Assembly (NCBI RefSeq): GCF_947488135.1
Contig: NZ_CANKYW010000001.1
Span: 1-64,000 of the forward strand
DNA: 64,000 nt
Reading direction: 5' to 3'
DNA from: an uncultured Marivita sp.
Lineage (GTDB): Bacteria > Pseudomonadota > Alphaproteobacteria > Rhodobacterales > Rhodobacteraceae
Made by a program: the position numbers and the translations under genes. The notes beneath the pieces are model-generated. The model was given only the letters and a program-made list of their open reading frames with translations. It searched no databases and was not told the origin of the DNA. Positions 1 to 9,099 of this stretch are shown piece after piece (within the stretch, counting starts at the first letter, position 1; each line of letters begins with the position of its first letter).

Positions 1-49
1 CAATGGTACTGCGTCTCAAGACGTGGGAGAGTAGGTCACCGCCAAACCT
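1..49 (+). rRNA. rrf: 5S rRNA, 3' end only
   Basis: The first 49 bases match the conserved 3' part of bacterial 5S rRNA (GAGAGTAGGTCACCGCC followed by the AAACCT that closes helix I). The 5' part lies outside the window. It is followed 48 bases later by initiator tRNA, the usual order at the end of an rRNA operon in Rhodobacterales. The exact 3' end is uncertain by a few bases. Confidence 0.85.
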
Positions 50-97
50 AGTAAAGGACGCAAAACGCGTATCTCTCTAACGATGAAACAACACTGT

Positions 98-655
<558 letters not shown>

Positions 656-659
656 CGCG

Positions 660-1784
660 TCACCCTGCCAAGCTCATGGAACGGCGGAACAGCAGGAGAC
701 TGGCCGCGAAGAATGTAGCTCCGAGCCCCGCCATCAGCGCAAGTTCGACCCAGACTGAACCCAGACCCGCGCCGCGGAAGACAACGGCTTTTGCGAAGGC
801 TAAGAAATGGCGTGAAGGCAGTGCGAGGGTGAGGCGTTGCACGAGGTCGGGTTGGCTTTCGATGGCGCCCATCCCACCGGAGAGCATGATAATCGGTATG
901 ATGACCATGATGACCAGCAGCGCGAATTGCGCCATGCTGCGCGCCATTGTGCCGAGGAACATGCCAATGGCCGCCGCTGCGGCCAGATAGACCGTGGTAC
1001 CTGCCAGAAGCAGTGCGACAGACCCCTGCATAGGTACGTGAAGCAATCCCTGAACCACGAACAGAAGCGATAGCGTGAAAGCGGCAAGCACCACGGCCAC
1101 ATTGGCCAATACCTTCGAAAGTGCGATCTCCAATGGCGTCAGCGGCATCACCATGAGATGCTCGATCGTGCCTTGCTCGCGCTCGCGCAACATTGCCGCG
1201 CCGGTCAACACGATGGTCAGGAGCGATAGCTGGTTGAGAAGAGAGGACACGGATTTGAACCAGACCGGATCGCCGTTCGGATTGAACGCACGGCGCAGCT
1301 CCAACGCCAGCGGCGTGGTGGGCGTATCCGGATTGCCGGACAGGAAAGCGCGCGTTTCCGAGACCAGGATATTCGAGATGTAGTCGGTGCCCAACTGTGC
1401 CTGGCTGACGGCGGTCGCGTCGACTTCAAGTTGAGCGACAGGCATCAGGCCAGAAATCACATCGGCCTCGAAACCCGGTGGGAAGCCGAGGGCGAACATG
1501 ATCCTGCCTTCATCCATCGCCGCCGCCGCTTCTCCGGCACCCAGCAAGAGCGGCGGCTGGAACCAGGGTGGATCGAGCGCATCCGCGATCTGCCGGGTGA
1601 GCGTGGAGCCGTCCTCGTCGATGATCGCGATGGCGGCATTATAGACCGTATCGCCCGCGCCGCTGGCCTCCAGGATAACGGCGACGATGAAAGACCACAG
1701 GATCAATATCACCATCACCGGATCGCCCAGGACACTCTTCAACTCCTTTCCCGCGAGCCAGAAGATGTTGAGGACATTGCGCAT
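660..1784 (-). CDS. ABC-2 type permease (YhhJ-like)
   Basis: Inner-membrane permease of about 374 aa. It has one N-terminal membrane segment (ILILWSFIVAVILEA), a large periplasmic region of about 150 residues, and five to six C-terminal segments, the ABC2_membrane_3 plan also seen in E. coli YhhJ. The conserved REREQGTIEHLMVMPLTPLE stretch before the C-terminal membrane block is characteristic of this family. The ATG at 1784 was chosen because it lies 2 bases past the stop of the upstream gene and removes a hydrophilic unrelated extension. It is the last gene of a yhiI-rbbA-yhhJ-type operon and probably pairs with the RbbA-like protein. Substrate unknown. Confidence 0.87.
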   Translation of the reverse strand: MRNVLNIFWLAGKELKSVLGDPVMVILILWSFIVAVILEASGAGDTVYNAAIAIIDEDGSTLTRQIADALDPPWFQPPLLLGAGEAAAAMDEGRIMFALGFPPGFEADVISGLMPVAQLEVDATAVSQAQLGTDYISNILVSETRAFLSGNPDTPTTPLALELRRAFNPNGDPVWFKSVSSLLNQLSLLTIVLTGAAMLREREQGTIEHLMVMPLTPLEIALSKVLANVAVVLAAFTLSLLFVVQGLLHVPMQGSVALLLAGTTVYLAAAAAIGMFLGTMARSMAQFALLVIMVIIPIIMLSGGMGAIESQPDLVQRLTLALPSRHFLAFAKAVVFRGAGLGSVWVELALMAGLGATFFAASLLLFRRSMSLAG

Positions 1785-1786
1785 CG

Positions 1787-4552
1787 CTACTTCTCCTGCT
1801 TCTTCAGAAGGAGGATCGCGATGGCGGTCAGTACCGGACCGAACGCGGCAAGACGCAGAAGGTGGCCCGAAAGCTCCGACAGACCAAGGCCCTTGGTGAA
1901 GGTTCCGACGCTCAGGCCCATGTACCAGGTTGTGGGCCAAAACGTGCCGAGGATGCGCGCGGGGCCGTCCAGCGATGAGACAGGCGTGATCATGCCTGAG
2001 AATTGCAATGTCGGCATCACCGACAGGATTGCCGCAGCAAAAACGGCGGTGACTTGCGTGCTGGTCATCATGGAAACCAGAAGGCCATACCCTGTGGCGG
2101 CGAAGGCATAGACCAACGCGCCGATGACCAGGGCTGCCGGACTGCCCTTGAGCGGTACGCCCAGGACCGTGACCACCAGCACCGTCAGGATCACGAAGTT
2201 CAGGAGCGTGATGGCGACATAGACGAGTTGCTTGCCGATCAGGAACTCGGCCCGGCCGGTGGGGGTGACGTAGAAATTGGTGATCGTCCCGATCTCCTTT
2301 TCCCGCGCCACGCTGACGGCCATCAGGATTGCGGGGAAGAGAAGCAGCAAAAGTGGCGGGATCGAGGGGCCGATGGCGGGCAGGCTCTCCATCGCCGGAT
2401 TGTAGTGAAACCGCGGCGCCAGTTGCGCGGGTGGGGTCAGGTCCTGCCGGGCTGAAGCACCAAGTCCGGTCAAGGCCAGCGCGGACTGCGCTCCTGTGGT
2501 CAGGACGTGTGAATGCGCGCCCTCGACATAGCTTTCCACGGTTCCGGCGCGGCTGGTGTCAGTGCCGTCGATCAGCGCCGCGATCTCGGCGGTATCTCCG
2601 CGCCGCACAGCCCGGCCAAAATCGGGCGGGATCTGGAGTGCCAGCGCGAGTTCTCCGCTGGCCGTGCGGCGGTCGAGGTCCTCGGCACTGGCAATGTTAG
2701 GGCGTTCGAGGAACCATTCGGAATCCTCGAACGTGGAAAGGTAGGCGCGACTTTCCGGACTCCGGTCCTGATCGAAAGCGGCGAAGGGAATTTCGCGCAC
2801 CTCCTGCGAGATGCCGAAAGACATGATCAGCAGCAGGACGGCGCTGCCGACGAAGGAGAAGACCAGACGCACAGGGTCTCGTCGCACCTGCATCGCCTCG
2901 CGGGTGGTGAAGGCAAAAAGCCGCCCGAGACTGAAGCGGGATGCCGGGTGGGTCGCGGGTGGCACCGTTTCTGACGTCAGTGAGGTGTCGCTGTCCGACG
3001 CTTCCGCTGGCATCGCGTCCAGCATGTGGCCGACAAAGGCGTCTTCGAGTGTTGCCGCACCGCGATCCTTGGTGATTTCCCGCGGCGGGCCCGTAACAAG
3101 AACCTTTCCGGCGTGCATCAGCGAGATCCGGTCGCAACGCATGCCCTCATCCATGAAATGCGTCGAGATGAAGATCGTCACCCCGTCCTTGCGAGCGAGT
3201 TCCGTCAGCATGTCCCAGAACGCATCGCGCGCCTGCGGATCGACGCCTGAGGTCGGCTCGTCGAGGATCAGGATATCAGGGCTGTGGATCACCGCGACGG
3301 CCAGCGACAGGCGTTGCCGAACCCCGAGCGGCAACGCAGCGGCGGTCTGATTGAGGTAAGGATCAAGCCCGAAACGCGGGACCAGCTCGGCCATGCGCTG
3401 TTCGGTCAGGTCGGGGCCGAGATGAAAGAGGCGGGCGTGCAGCAACAGGTTTTCGCGAACCGTCAACTCGCCATAGAGCGAGAAGGATTGCGACATGAAC
3501 CCGACCCGGCGGCGCGCCTCGAGGTTCTGTGCATCGACGGGCTTGCCGAAGATCCACGCCTCGCCCTCGGTAGCTGGCAAGAGCCCGGTCAGCATCTTCA
3601 TCGTCGTGGTCTTGCCGCAGCCGTTCGAGCCGAGAAAGCCGAAGATTTCACCGCGCTGGATCTCGAAGCTGACGGCATCCACGGCGGTGAAGCTGTCAAA
3701 GCGCTTGGTCAGGCCGCTTGCCCGTATTGCTGGAGGTTCATCGGGAGCGGTAGTCCGGGCTTGTGCGATGGGTGCCTCGCTCCGCGCCGACACATCACCG
3801 CCCAGGAGCGCGACATAGGCCGAGCCGACCGTAGCGGTTCCGGTCTGGGTCATCATGTCGCTCGGGCTCGCCTCGGCTAGCACCTGGCCGTCATTCATGG
3901 CGATCAAATGTTCGAAGCCTTCCGCCTCCTCAATGTAAGCGGTCGAGACCAAGACGCTCATTTGTGGACGTTCCCTGCGGATCGCGGCGATCAGGTCCCA
4001 GAACTGGCGTCGCGACAGCGGGTCAACGCCGGTGGTTGGCTCATCGAGCAGAAGGAAATCCGGATCGTGGATCAAGGCCGCGCAGAGTCCGAGCTTTTGT
4101 TTCATGCCGCCCGAGAGCTTGCCCGCCGGGCGGTCGAGAAACGGCGCGAGGCCGGTGGCATGGGTCAGTCGGTCGATGCGCGCAGCACGCTCGGCGCGGC
4201 CCTGACCGAAGAGCTTGCCGAAGAATTCGAGGTTCTCGCGGATGCTCAGATCGTGGTAGAGGTTCTTGCCCAGGCCCTGCGGCATGAAGGCGATGCGCCA
4301 GCCCATCTCGGTCCGGACACGGGCGCTAGACATATTTCCGCCCAGCGTCTCGATTCGACCGGCCTGCAACTTCTTGGCTCCGGCGATGAGGCCAATCAGG
4401 GTCGATTTTCCGACGCCGTCGGGACCAATCAGGCCCACCATGCGCCCCATCGGGATCCTCAGCGTCACATCGCTGAGGGCAGTCACTTTGCCATAGCGAT
4501 GGCTCACCGCCGCCAGAGATGCGACGGGGCCGGGGTTCTCAGCGCTGGTCAT
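1787..4552 (-). CDS. rbbA: RbbA-like double ABC ATPase/permease fusion
   Basis: A 921-aa protein with two ABC ATPase domains followed by an ABC-2 permease domain, the arrangement of E. coli RbbA (911 aa). Domain 1 has Walker A GPDGVGKST, signature LSGGMKQKL and Walker B FLLLDEPTTGVDP; domain 2 has GSNGCGKTTT, an altered signature LPLGVRQ and LILDEPTSGVDP. The C-terminal third has one membrane segment, a periplasmic region and a five-segment membrane block containing REKEIGTITNFYVTPTGR. RbbA was described as a ribosome-associated ATPase, while the operon context (HlyD adaptor, second permease) fits a tripartite exporter. The start at 4552 overlaps the stop of the upstream gene (ATGA). Confidence 0.88.
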   Translation of the reverse strand: MTSAENPGPVASLAAVSHRYGKVTALSDVTLRIPMGRMVGLIGPDGVGKSTLIGLIAGAKKLQAGRIETLGGNMSSARVRTEMGWRIAFMPQGLGKNLYHDLSIRENLEFFGKLFGQGRAERAARIDRLTHATGLAPFLDRPAGKLSGGMKQKLGLCAALIHDPDFLLLDEPTTGVDPLSRRQFWDLIAAIRRERPQMSVLVSTAYIEEAEGFEHLIAMNDGQVLAEASPSDMMTQTGTATVGSAYVALLGGDVSARSEAPIAQARTTAPDEPPAIRASGLTKRFDSFTAVDAVSFEIQRGEIFGFLGSNGCGKTTTMKMLTGLLPATEGEAWIFGKPVDAQNLEARRRVGFMSQSFSLYGELTVRENLLLHARLFHLGPDLTEQRMAELVPRFGLDPYLNQTAAALPLGVRQRLSLAVAVIHSPDILILDEPTSGVDPQARDAFWDMLTELARKDGVTIFISTHFMDEGMRCDRISLMHAGKVLVTGPPREITKDRGAATLEDAFVGHMLDAMPAEASDSDTSLTSETVPPATHPASRFSLGRLFAFTTREAMQVRRDPVRLVFSFVGSAVLLLIMSFGISQEVREIPFAAFDQDRSPESRAYLSTFEDSEWFLERPNIASAEDLDRRTASGELALALQIPPDFGRAVRRGDTAEIAALIDGTDTSRAGTVESYVEGAHSHVLTTGAQSALALTGLGASARQDLTPPAQLAPRFHYNPAMESLPAIGPSIPPLLLLLFPAILMAVSVAREKEIGTITNFYVTPTGRAEFLIGKQLVYVAITLLNFVILTVLVVTVLGVPLKGSPAALVIGALVYAFAATGYGLLVSMMTSTQVTAVFAAAILSVMPTLQFSGMITPVSSLDGPARILGTFWPTTWYMGLSVGTFTKGLGLSELSGHLLRLAAFGPVLTAIAILLLKKQEK

Positions 4553-5595
4553 TGTCCGGTCTCGGTTGCGCTGTTTCCCGTCTCCGGTGCGGGCAAGACT
4601 GCTGCTACGGGCGGTGTCAGCCCATCGGGCCAATCGGGCAAGTTGCCATCGGGATCGACGAGCCGCACCCAGGCGACGCCGCGCACCCCGGTCTTGACTT
4701 GGGCAAGACGGGCTTCAACGAGGTGCTGTGGAATGCGGACGCGAACCCGGAACATCAGGCTTTCACGCTCTTCGATGGTCTCGACCTGCTTGGGCGTGAA
4801 CTGGGCCTGTGGTGCGACGAAGCTGACGGTGGCGGGGACTGCAATATCGGGCATGACATCGACGACGATGCGTGCCTCATCGCCCAGCCGGACGCGCGGC
4901 GCCGCAGTGGCCGGCAGAAAAAATTCCATATAAACATTGCCGAGGCTCACGAGCGTCAGCACCTTACCGCCACTGCCCAGAACCTCGCCGGGCTGCGCAA
5001 GGCGGTAAAGGACGCGACCAGCCTCGGGCGCATGGAGCGTGCTGTCGGCAATGCGCGCTTCGATCTCTTGCAGGTTCGCGACGTCCGCATCGACCACGCG
5101 TTCCTTTGCCTGCGCCTCGGCCTGCGCGGCGGCGAGGCTGGCTTCTGCCACCTGAGCTTCGGTCCGGCGGATGTCGTAGTTCGCCTTGGAGATCACGTCA
5201 CGCCCGCTAAGTTCTTCTGCGCGCGCGAGCTCGGTTTGGGCGAGCGCGAGGGTCGCCTTGGCTTTGTTTATGCCAGCCTGTGCCACGGCTACTGCGGCCT
5301 CCGCACTGGCCACCGCCGCCTCGGCGCGCGCCTTTTGCGCTTCGAGTTCGGTTGTGTCCATGACGGCAAGAACGTCGTCCGCGGCGACGAGATCGCCCTC
5401 CTGCACCGCGATCGTGGCCACCCGCCCGGAAAGACGGGTCGAGACATCGACGAGATCGGCTTCAACCCTGCCGTTGCCCCGCGCGAAGCCCTCGGGCGGC
5501 AGGCCGCTCGGTGCTAAGAAGATCGACCAAAGAGCATAGCCCATGAATCCCGCAAGCACAGCGAGAACAAGCGCGATTGAAATCTTGCGTGACAT
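4549..5595 (-). CDS. HlyD/MFP-family adaptor (YhiI-like)
   Basis: Periplasmic adaptor of 348 aa with an N-terminal signal anchor (ISIALVLAVLAGFMGYAL), a biotinyl-lipoyl half-motif (GRVATIAVQEGDLVAADDVL), a long alanine-rich coiled coil at about residues 75-175, the second lipoyl half (LHAPEAGRVLYRLAQPGEVL) and a beta-barrel domain. It is the third component beside the two ABC permeases and would link them to an outer-membrane channel not encoded here. It overlaps the downstream rbbA by ATGA, implying translational coupling. Confidence 0.9.
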   Translation of the reverse strand: MSRKISIALVLAVLAGFMGYALWSIFLAPSGLPPEGFARGNGRVEADLVDVSTRLSGRVATIAVQEGDLVAADDVLAVMDTTELEAQKARAEAAVASAEAAVAVAQAGINKAKATLALAQTELARAEELSGRDVISKANYDIRRTEAQVAEASLAAAQAEAQAKERVVDADVANLQEIEARIADSTLHAPEAGRVLYRLAQPGEVLGSGGKVLTLVSLGNVYMEFFLPATAAPRVRLGDEARIVVDVMPDIAVPATVSFVAPQAQFTPKQVETIEERESLMFRVRVRIPQHLVEARLAQVKTGVRGVAWVRLVDPDGNLPDWPDGLTPPVAAVLPAPETGNSATETGQ

Positions 5596-5597
5596 CT

Positions 5598-6488
5598 TTA
5601 TCGGTCTCCCTTCATGTCATGTCCTTGGACGATCATCGGCTCGTCAGGAGGGTGACCGCCGTAGAACTCTTTCAGGACCGACACGGCCTGCTCTGCTGTT
5701 TCGACGAAGCAGAAGAGGGCGCGATCCTGCGGAGGGATCATTCCCTCATCGACGAGGAAGTCGAAATCGATCGCCCGGTTCCAGAATTCCCGTCCGAACA
5801 GGATGATCGGAAGGCTTTGCATCTTTCGGGTTTGCACAAGGGTCAGGACTTCGAACACCTCATCAAGAGTGCCATAACCGCCGGGAAAGGCCACGAGTGC
5901 CTTGGCACGTATCAGAAAGTGCATTTTGCGTATGGCGAAGTAGCGAAAACGGAATGCGAGGTCCGGTGTGATGAATGGGTTTGGCCTCTGTTCGCTCGGC
6001 AAGGTTACATTCAAACCGGCCGAGCGCGCTCCAACATCTAAGGCACCGCGGTTCGCAGCCTCCATCACGCCCGGGCCGCCGCCCGTGACGACGACGAAGT
6101 CTCGCCGTCCGGCCCGTTGAAATTGCCGCGAGACGAGCTCCGAAAAACGCCGCGCTTCTTCATAGTAGCGCGACCAATGTACCCGGCGTTCAGCAGTCAG
6201 AAGTTGTCGTTTGGATGCCAGGTCTCTCCGGTGGAGCTGTCGAGCTTCTTCCAATTGCTTTTCGGCGATATCCGGCGAGCCAATACGGGCGCTGCCAAAT
6301 ATCACCACTGTCGAGTGGATGTCGTGATGACGCAACGCGCGTTCCGGTTTGACCAGTTCGAGTTGCAGGCGCACCGGACGCAGGTCGTCCTCGGCCAGAA
6401 ATTCCAAATCCTCGTGCGCCAATCGATACGCGGACCCGTGGAGGATATGTTCAGTCAGGTCTTTTGTGTGTGCCCGGTCTTTGGTCAT
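5598..6488 (-). CDS. LOG-family protein (TIGR00730/lysine decarboxylase-like fold)
   Basis: A 296-aa Rossmann-like protein with the family motifs GGGPGVMEAANRGA and PGGYGTLDEVFEVL. The LOG family includes cytokinin nucleoside 5'-monophosphate phosphoribohydrolases, and bacterial members hydrolyse nucleoside monophosphates; older annotations say lysine decarboxylase. The protein carries an N-terminal extension of about 120 residues compared with short LOG proteins. It lies 2 bases upstream of the HlyD gene in the same operon, and its ATG overlaps the stop of a truncated metallohydrolase (ATGA). Its link to the exporter is not evident from sequence. Confidence 0.85.
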   Translation of the reverse strand: MTKDRAHTKDLTEHILHGSAYRLAHEDLEFLAEDDLRPVRLQLELVKPERALRHHDIHSTVVIFGSARIGSPDIAEKQLEEARQLHRRDLASKRQLLTAERRVHWSRYYEEARRFSELVSRQFQRAGRRDFVVVTGGGPGVMEAANRGALDVGARSAGLNVTLPSEQRPNPFITPDLAFRFRYFAIRKMHFLIRAKALVAFPGGYGTLDEVFEVLTLVQTRKMQSLPIILFGREFWNRAIDFDFLVDEGMIPPQDRALFCFVETAEQAVSVLKEFYGGHPPDEPMIVQGHDMKGDR

Positions 6489-6694
6489 GGGATTGGGCCT
6501 AGATCGAAACAGGCACGCACGAAATCAATTGATTTTGGATCGAAACCGAAGGGTTTTCGATTGCGGAGAGGTGCCTTTCGCCCGCCTTGGAACATGCCGC
6601 AATCGGTCAGAAACCGGACTTCGCCGGTATCGACCGAAAAGCAAGAACCGGTGACTTCGCGCGCTGCGCCCAGAAAGCTGACACCAGGTGCCAT
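6485..6694 (-). pseudogene. Truncated MBL-fold metallohydrolase (N-terminal fragment)
   Basis: A 69-aa frame matching the start of RNase-like MBL/beta-CASP hydrolases: SFLGAAREVTGSCF, FLTDCGMFQGG and FGFDPKSIDFV. Intact members run to about 450-550 aa and continue from this point into the metal-binding HxHxDH motif; here the frame changes to RACFDLGPIP and stops. The metal site and catalytic domains are therefore absent. The reading start overlaps well with the operon (6 bases after the TetR gene, ATGA overlap with the LOG gene), so the deletion kept translational coupling intact. It is probably non-functional as an enzyme. Confidence 0.75.
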
Positions 6695-6700
6695 GTTTCC

Positions 6701-7363
6701 CTACCCCCCTGCATCATGCGCCTTAGAAATACCGTGTAGATAAATGGCAAAAACGCGTGGCGCATCGGCGCGCATTTTATCCATGTCGCCAGCGATCAGG
6801 GATTGCATCACGAGGCCTTGAATGGTGCCGATGAACAGCGTGGCCGCCGCTTCGACATCGAGGGTCTCGCGCAATTCACCGCATGCCTTGCCACTGACAA
6901 TCGTATCGCGCAGGCGTGCCGCGTATTCTTTCATCATGCTTTGCGCGAGGCGTTTCGCCGGCGTCTGCCGAGCGCCCTGAAGCTCGCCGAACAGCATGCG
7001 CGGTGCGCCCGGGTGATCGGCGACAAAAGCGATGTGGGCGAGAAACATCGCCTCCATCTTGCCCTTAGGCGAAGTAATGTCTTCGGCCGCAAGGTCGATC
7101 CGGGCCATCAAGTTCTTGGACACCCAGCTCATGACCGCTTTCCAAATCGCGTCCTTGTTCGGAAAGTGACGAAATATTGCGCCCTGAGTCAGCTTCATGT
7201 GCTTGGCAATGGCTGCGGTCGTGATGCTGTCCGGGTTGGAAGAGCCGGCCAGGTCGATGACCGCTTCGACGGTGATGTTGCGGCGTTCCTCGGCCGGGAT
7301 CTTTTTGGGTCTCGTCTTGGTCAATGAACCGTCTCCATTCGGCAAATGTGTGCGGGCGTCCAT
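6701..7363 (-). CDS. TetR/AcrR-family transcriptional regulator
   Basis: A repressor of about 220 aa. The N-terminal helix-turn-helix is seen as SITTAAIAKHMKLTQGAIFR followed by HFPNKDAIWKAV, the typical TetR recognition helix. The C-terminal ligand-binding part is all helical (AAATLFIGTIQGLVMQSLI). Two starts are possible: ATG at 7363, or TTG at 7324, which has a better ribosome site (GGAGA 7 bases upstream). It is the first gene of the leftward exporter operon, 6 bases before the next frame, so it probably controls its own operon through the palindrome at 7551. Ligand unknown. Confidence 0.87.
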   Translation of the reverse strand: MDARTHLPNGDGSLTKTRPKKIPAEERRNITVEAVIDLAGSSNPDSITTAAIAKHMKLTQGAIFRHFPNKDAIWKAVMSWVSKNLMARIDLAAEDITSPKGKMEAMFLAHIAFVADHPGAPRMLFGELQGARQTPAKRLAQSMMKEYAARLRDTIVSGKACGELRETLDVEAAATLFIGTIQGLVMQSLIAGDMDKMRADAPRVFAIYLHGISKAHDAGG

Positions 7364-7550
7364 ATCAACGCGTGTATCCAGCGCTCGATCTTGCTGTCTG
7401 GGCGCTAAACGCAGCGAGTCCAACCGCAACAGTGAGGAGCGCAAGGATCGCCAAGACCGCTCCGACATGCGTCCTGTCCGTCAGCATCGGTTTCCTCCTC
7501 TGTCAAACGGGTCACCCCTTGCGTTGCCGCCTATCATGGCTTGAATAAAT

Positions 7551-7568
7551 ATAGTAATCAATTACTAT
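7551..7568. promoter_or_regulatory. Perfect palindrome, candidate TetR operator
   Basis: ATAGTAAT-CA-ATTACTAT, an 8-bp perfect inverted repeat with a 2-bp spacer. It lies in the AT-rich non-coding stretch 7364-7808, about 190-230 bases upstream of the TetR gene and about 240 bases upstream of the rightward membrane protein. No other gene is seen in that stretch. Operator function is inferred from position and symmetry only. Confidence 0.45.
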
Positions 7569-7808
7569 CTAGATTCGAAATTGATTGGAAGTGCCGTTCT
7601 TCATCCCCTCCGGATCGTGGCAAGACGCGCCACCTACGCCCGGCAATCCGCGCCGGACCTACCGGATCCTGAACCATAAGGCCGAGGATATGAACGTGGT
7701 TCCGGATAAATGAGCGGCAAAGACCGTTTTTCGTTCGAATATGCGCAGGGAACCAATGTGTTTCAAACATAGCGCATCGGACGACGCTGCGCCGATTTGG
7801 AGCAAGAG

Positions 7809-8228
7809 ATGCGAAACAGACGATGGGATATCCTGATTGCGGCGATCGTTGTCGTGCTTTTCGGTTTGCTGACGGTGTTGTCAGGAGGGCGCGCTCTATT
7901 CGGTGGCGCAGAGGATCGTGCGGCGGTCGGCGATGCCGTTCCCTTTGTTCTATGGTTCAACTTTCTGGCCGGTTTCGCCTATGTCGCGGCAGGTATCGGG
8001 CTCGTGTTGTCAACAGGTTGGGCGACAAGGCTATCGATCGGAATCCTTGTTGCCACCGTTCTGGCGATGATCGCCTTCGGTGTCCATGTTCTGCTTGGCG
8101 GTGCCTATGAAATGCGGACGGTCTGGGCCATGTGTCTGCGGACCGTCGTTTGGGGCATTGTTGTCGGCCTCGCGGTCCGCGACCCCGACAGGTCAGCTTC
8201 AGTTTCGCGAGACGAACGTCGATACTAA
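7809..8228 (+). CDS. Small four-helix membrane protein
   Basis: A 139-aa hydrophobic protein with four predicted membrane segments (ILIAAIVVVLFGLLTVLSGG, FNFLAGFAYVAAGIGLVLST, LSIGILVATVLAMIAFGVHV and a weaker fourth near TVVWGIVVGLAV) and a charged C-terminus. The ATG at 7809 has GGAG 6 bases upstream. Function unknown; no catalytic motif is visible. It is followed 25 bases later by the disrupted small gene at 8254 and may have formed an operon with it. Confidence 0.7.
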   Translation: MRNRRWDILIAAIVVVLFGLLTVLSGGRALFGGAEDRAAVGDAVPFVLWFNFLAGFAYVAAGIGLVLSTGWATRLSIGILVATVLAMIAFGVHVLLGGAYEMRTVWAMCLRTVVWGIVVGLAVRDPDRSASVSRDERRY

Positions 8229-8253
8229 AATCTTGCAAACCGTTGAGAGACTG

Positions 8254-8520
8254 ATGATGTCGAACTACGGAAAATCAAGCCAGCCCACTGCCTCGGTGCT
8301 CGCAATAGTGGTCGCGCTGATATTCGGAACGCCGGCGACGGGGCAGGATGCGGTGCCAGTTTCCCCGAACCTGACGCCGAATTTGCGCGATCTGTTGCGC
8401 CAGGAAATGCTGTCGATCGAGCGGACGAGCTAGGACATCCTCTCTGCGCTGATAGCCGGAGGTGAGGCGCGCGTTGCCGAGCTTGCACAAAAGATCCGGG
8501 GATCGGCGAGAAATATGTAG
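8254..8520 (+). pseudogene. Small exported protein interrupted by in-frame TAG
   Basis: The frame begins at ATG 8254 (or 8257) with a signal-peptide-like segment (VLAIVVALIFGTPATGQ), runs to IERTS and then meets TAG at 8431-8433. After the stop the same frame continues protein-like as DILSALIAGGEARVAELAQ until TAG at 8518. The 'LLRQEML.I....ILSAL..G....VAELAQKI' pattern resembles small periplasmic helical proteins found near cytochrome or metal genes, but I cannot name the family. The in-frame stop, plus a divergent end (GSARNM), suggests a decayed gene. Confidence 0.45.
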
Positions 8521-8733
8521 CACGCATCCGTGCGGACAAGCGATCGAAGCGGACAGGTGCTCTTGGGAGAGAGACGTGGCCGCCTTCTCGGCTGGCGCAA
8601 TCGGGTCTTCGCTATCCTTCATCCGTGCAAGCTCAAGGTCGCCGAGAATGGCGTGAAACGCCAGCAGGACGGTGAGGACAAGGACGGTTGCGGAAAACAG
8701 GCCGAAAACGACAGAGATCACCAGCGGTTTCAA
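8275..8733 (-). other. Possible remnant of a small membrane protein
   Basis: Starting at TTG 8733, the minus frame gives a convincing membrane segment (VFGLFSATVLVLTVLLAFHA) followed by GDLELARMKDSEDPIAPAEK, then loses protein-like character from about 8560 and runs antisense through the pseudogene at 8254. The first 60 residues look like a real short membrane protein; the rest does not. The remainder of 8734-9099 holds no gene I can support, only a short GC-rich inverted repeat GCGGGCC/GGCCCGC at 8864-8885. Confidence 0.25.
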
Positions 8734-8788
8734 CGTTGATGCCCGGTCACGGGTTTCTTGACAGCAGTCATCCGGATAGCCTTTGCAG

Positions 8789-8806
8789 ATAGTGATTGAT
8801 TGCTTT
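8789..8806. promoter_or_regulatory. Degenerate copy of the 7551 palindrome
   Basis: ATAGTGATTGATTGCTTT matches the perfect palindrome at 7551-7568 at 13 of 18 positions. It lies about 55 bases upstream of the putative leftward membrane-protein remnant. It could be a second operator of the same TetR protein; the AT-rich character makes chance similarity possible. Confidence 0.2.
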
Positions 8807-9099
8807 CTATTATGCCGAGCCTTTTCCCGTGGCCAGTTTTCAAACTCCACCTCTTTTTAGCGCGCGGGCCACAAGGAAGGCCCGCAATTGCTCCGGCATC
8901 CACGGATGGCCAACGCGCAGGCGGCCCCTAACCCGCAGGTTGAGTTTAAAACTTCGCTGATCGCCAGTTGATCTTCGCGACCTCAAATAGCCCGAGATTC
9001 CGGGATTTTGTTCACTGGACAGCAGTGCTAAGAGCACATCCAAACCCGACAGAACCTATCGGAAATGGGTCTGTCTCTCGGGAAACATGTGACTGCTCT

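Noticed and set aside
8864-8885. GC-rich inverted repeat GCGGGCC/GGCCCGC as a terminator
   Set aside because: The T-tract is on the wrong side for either neighbouring gene, so function is unclear.
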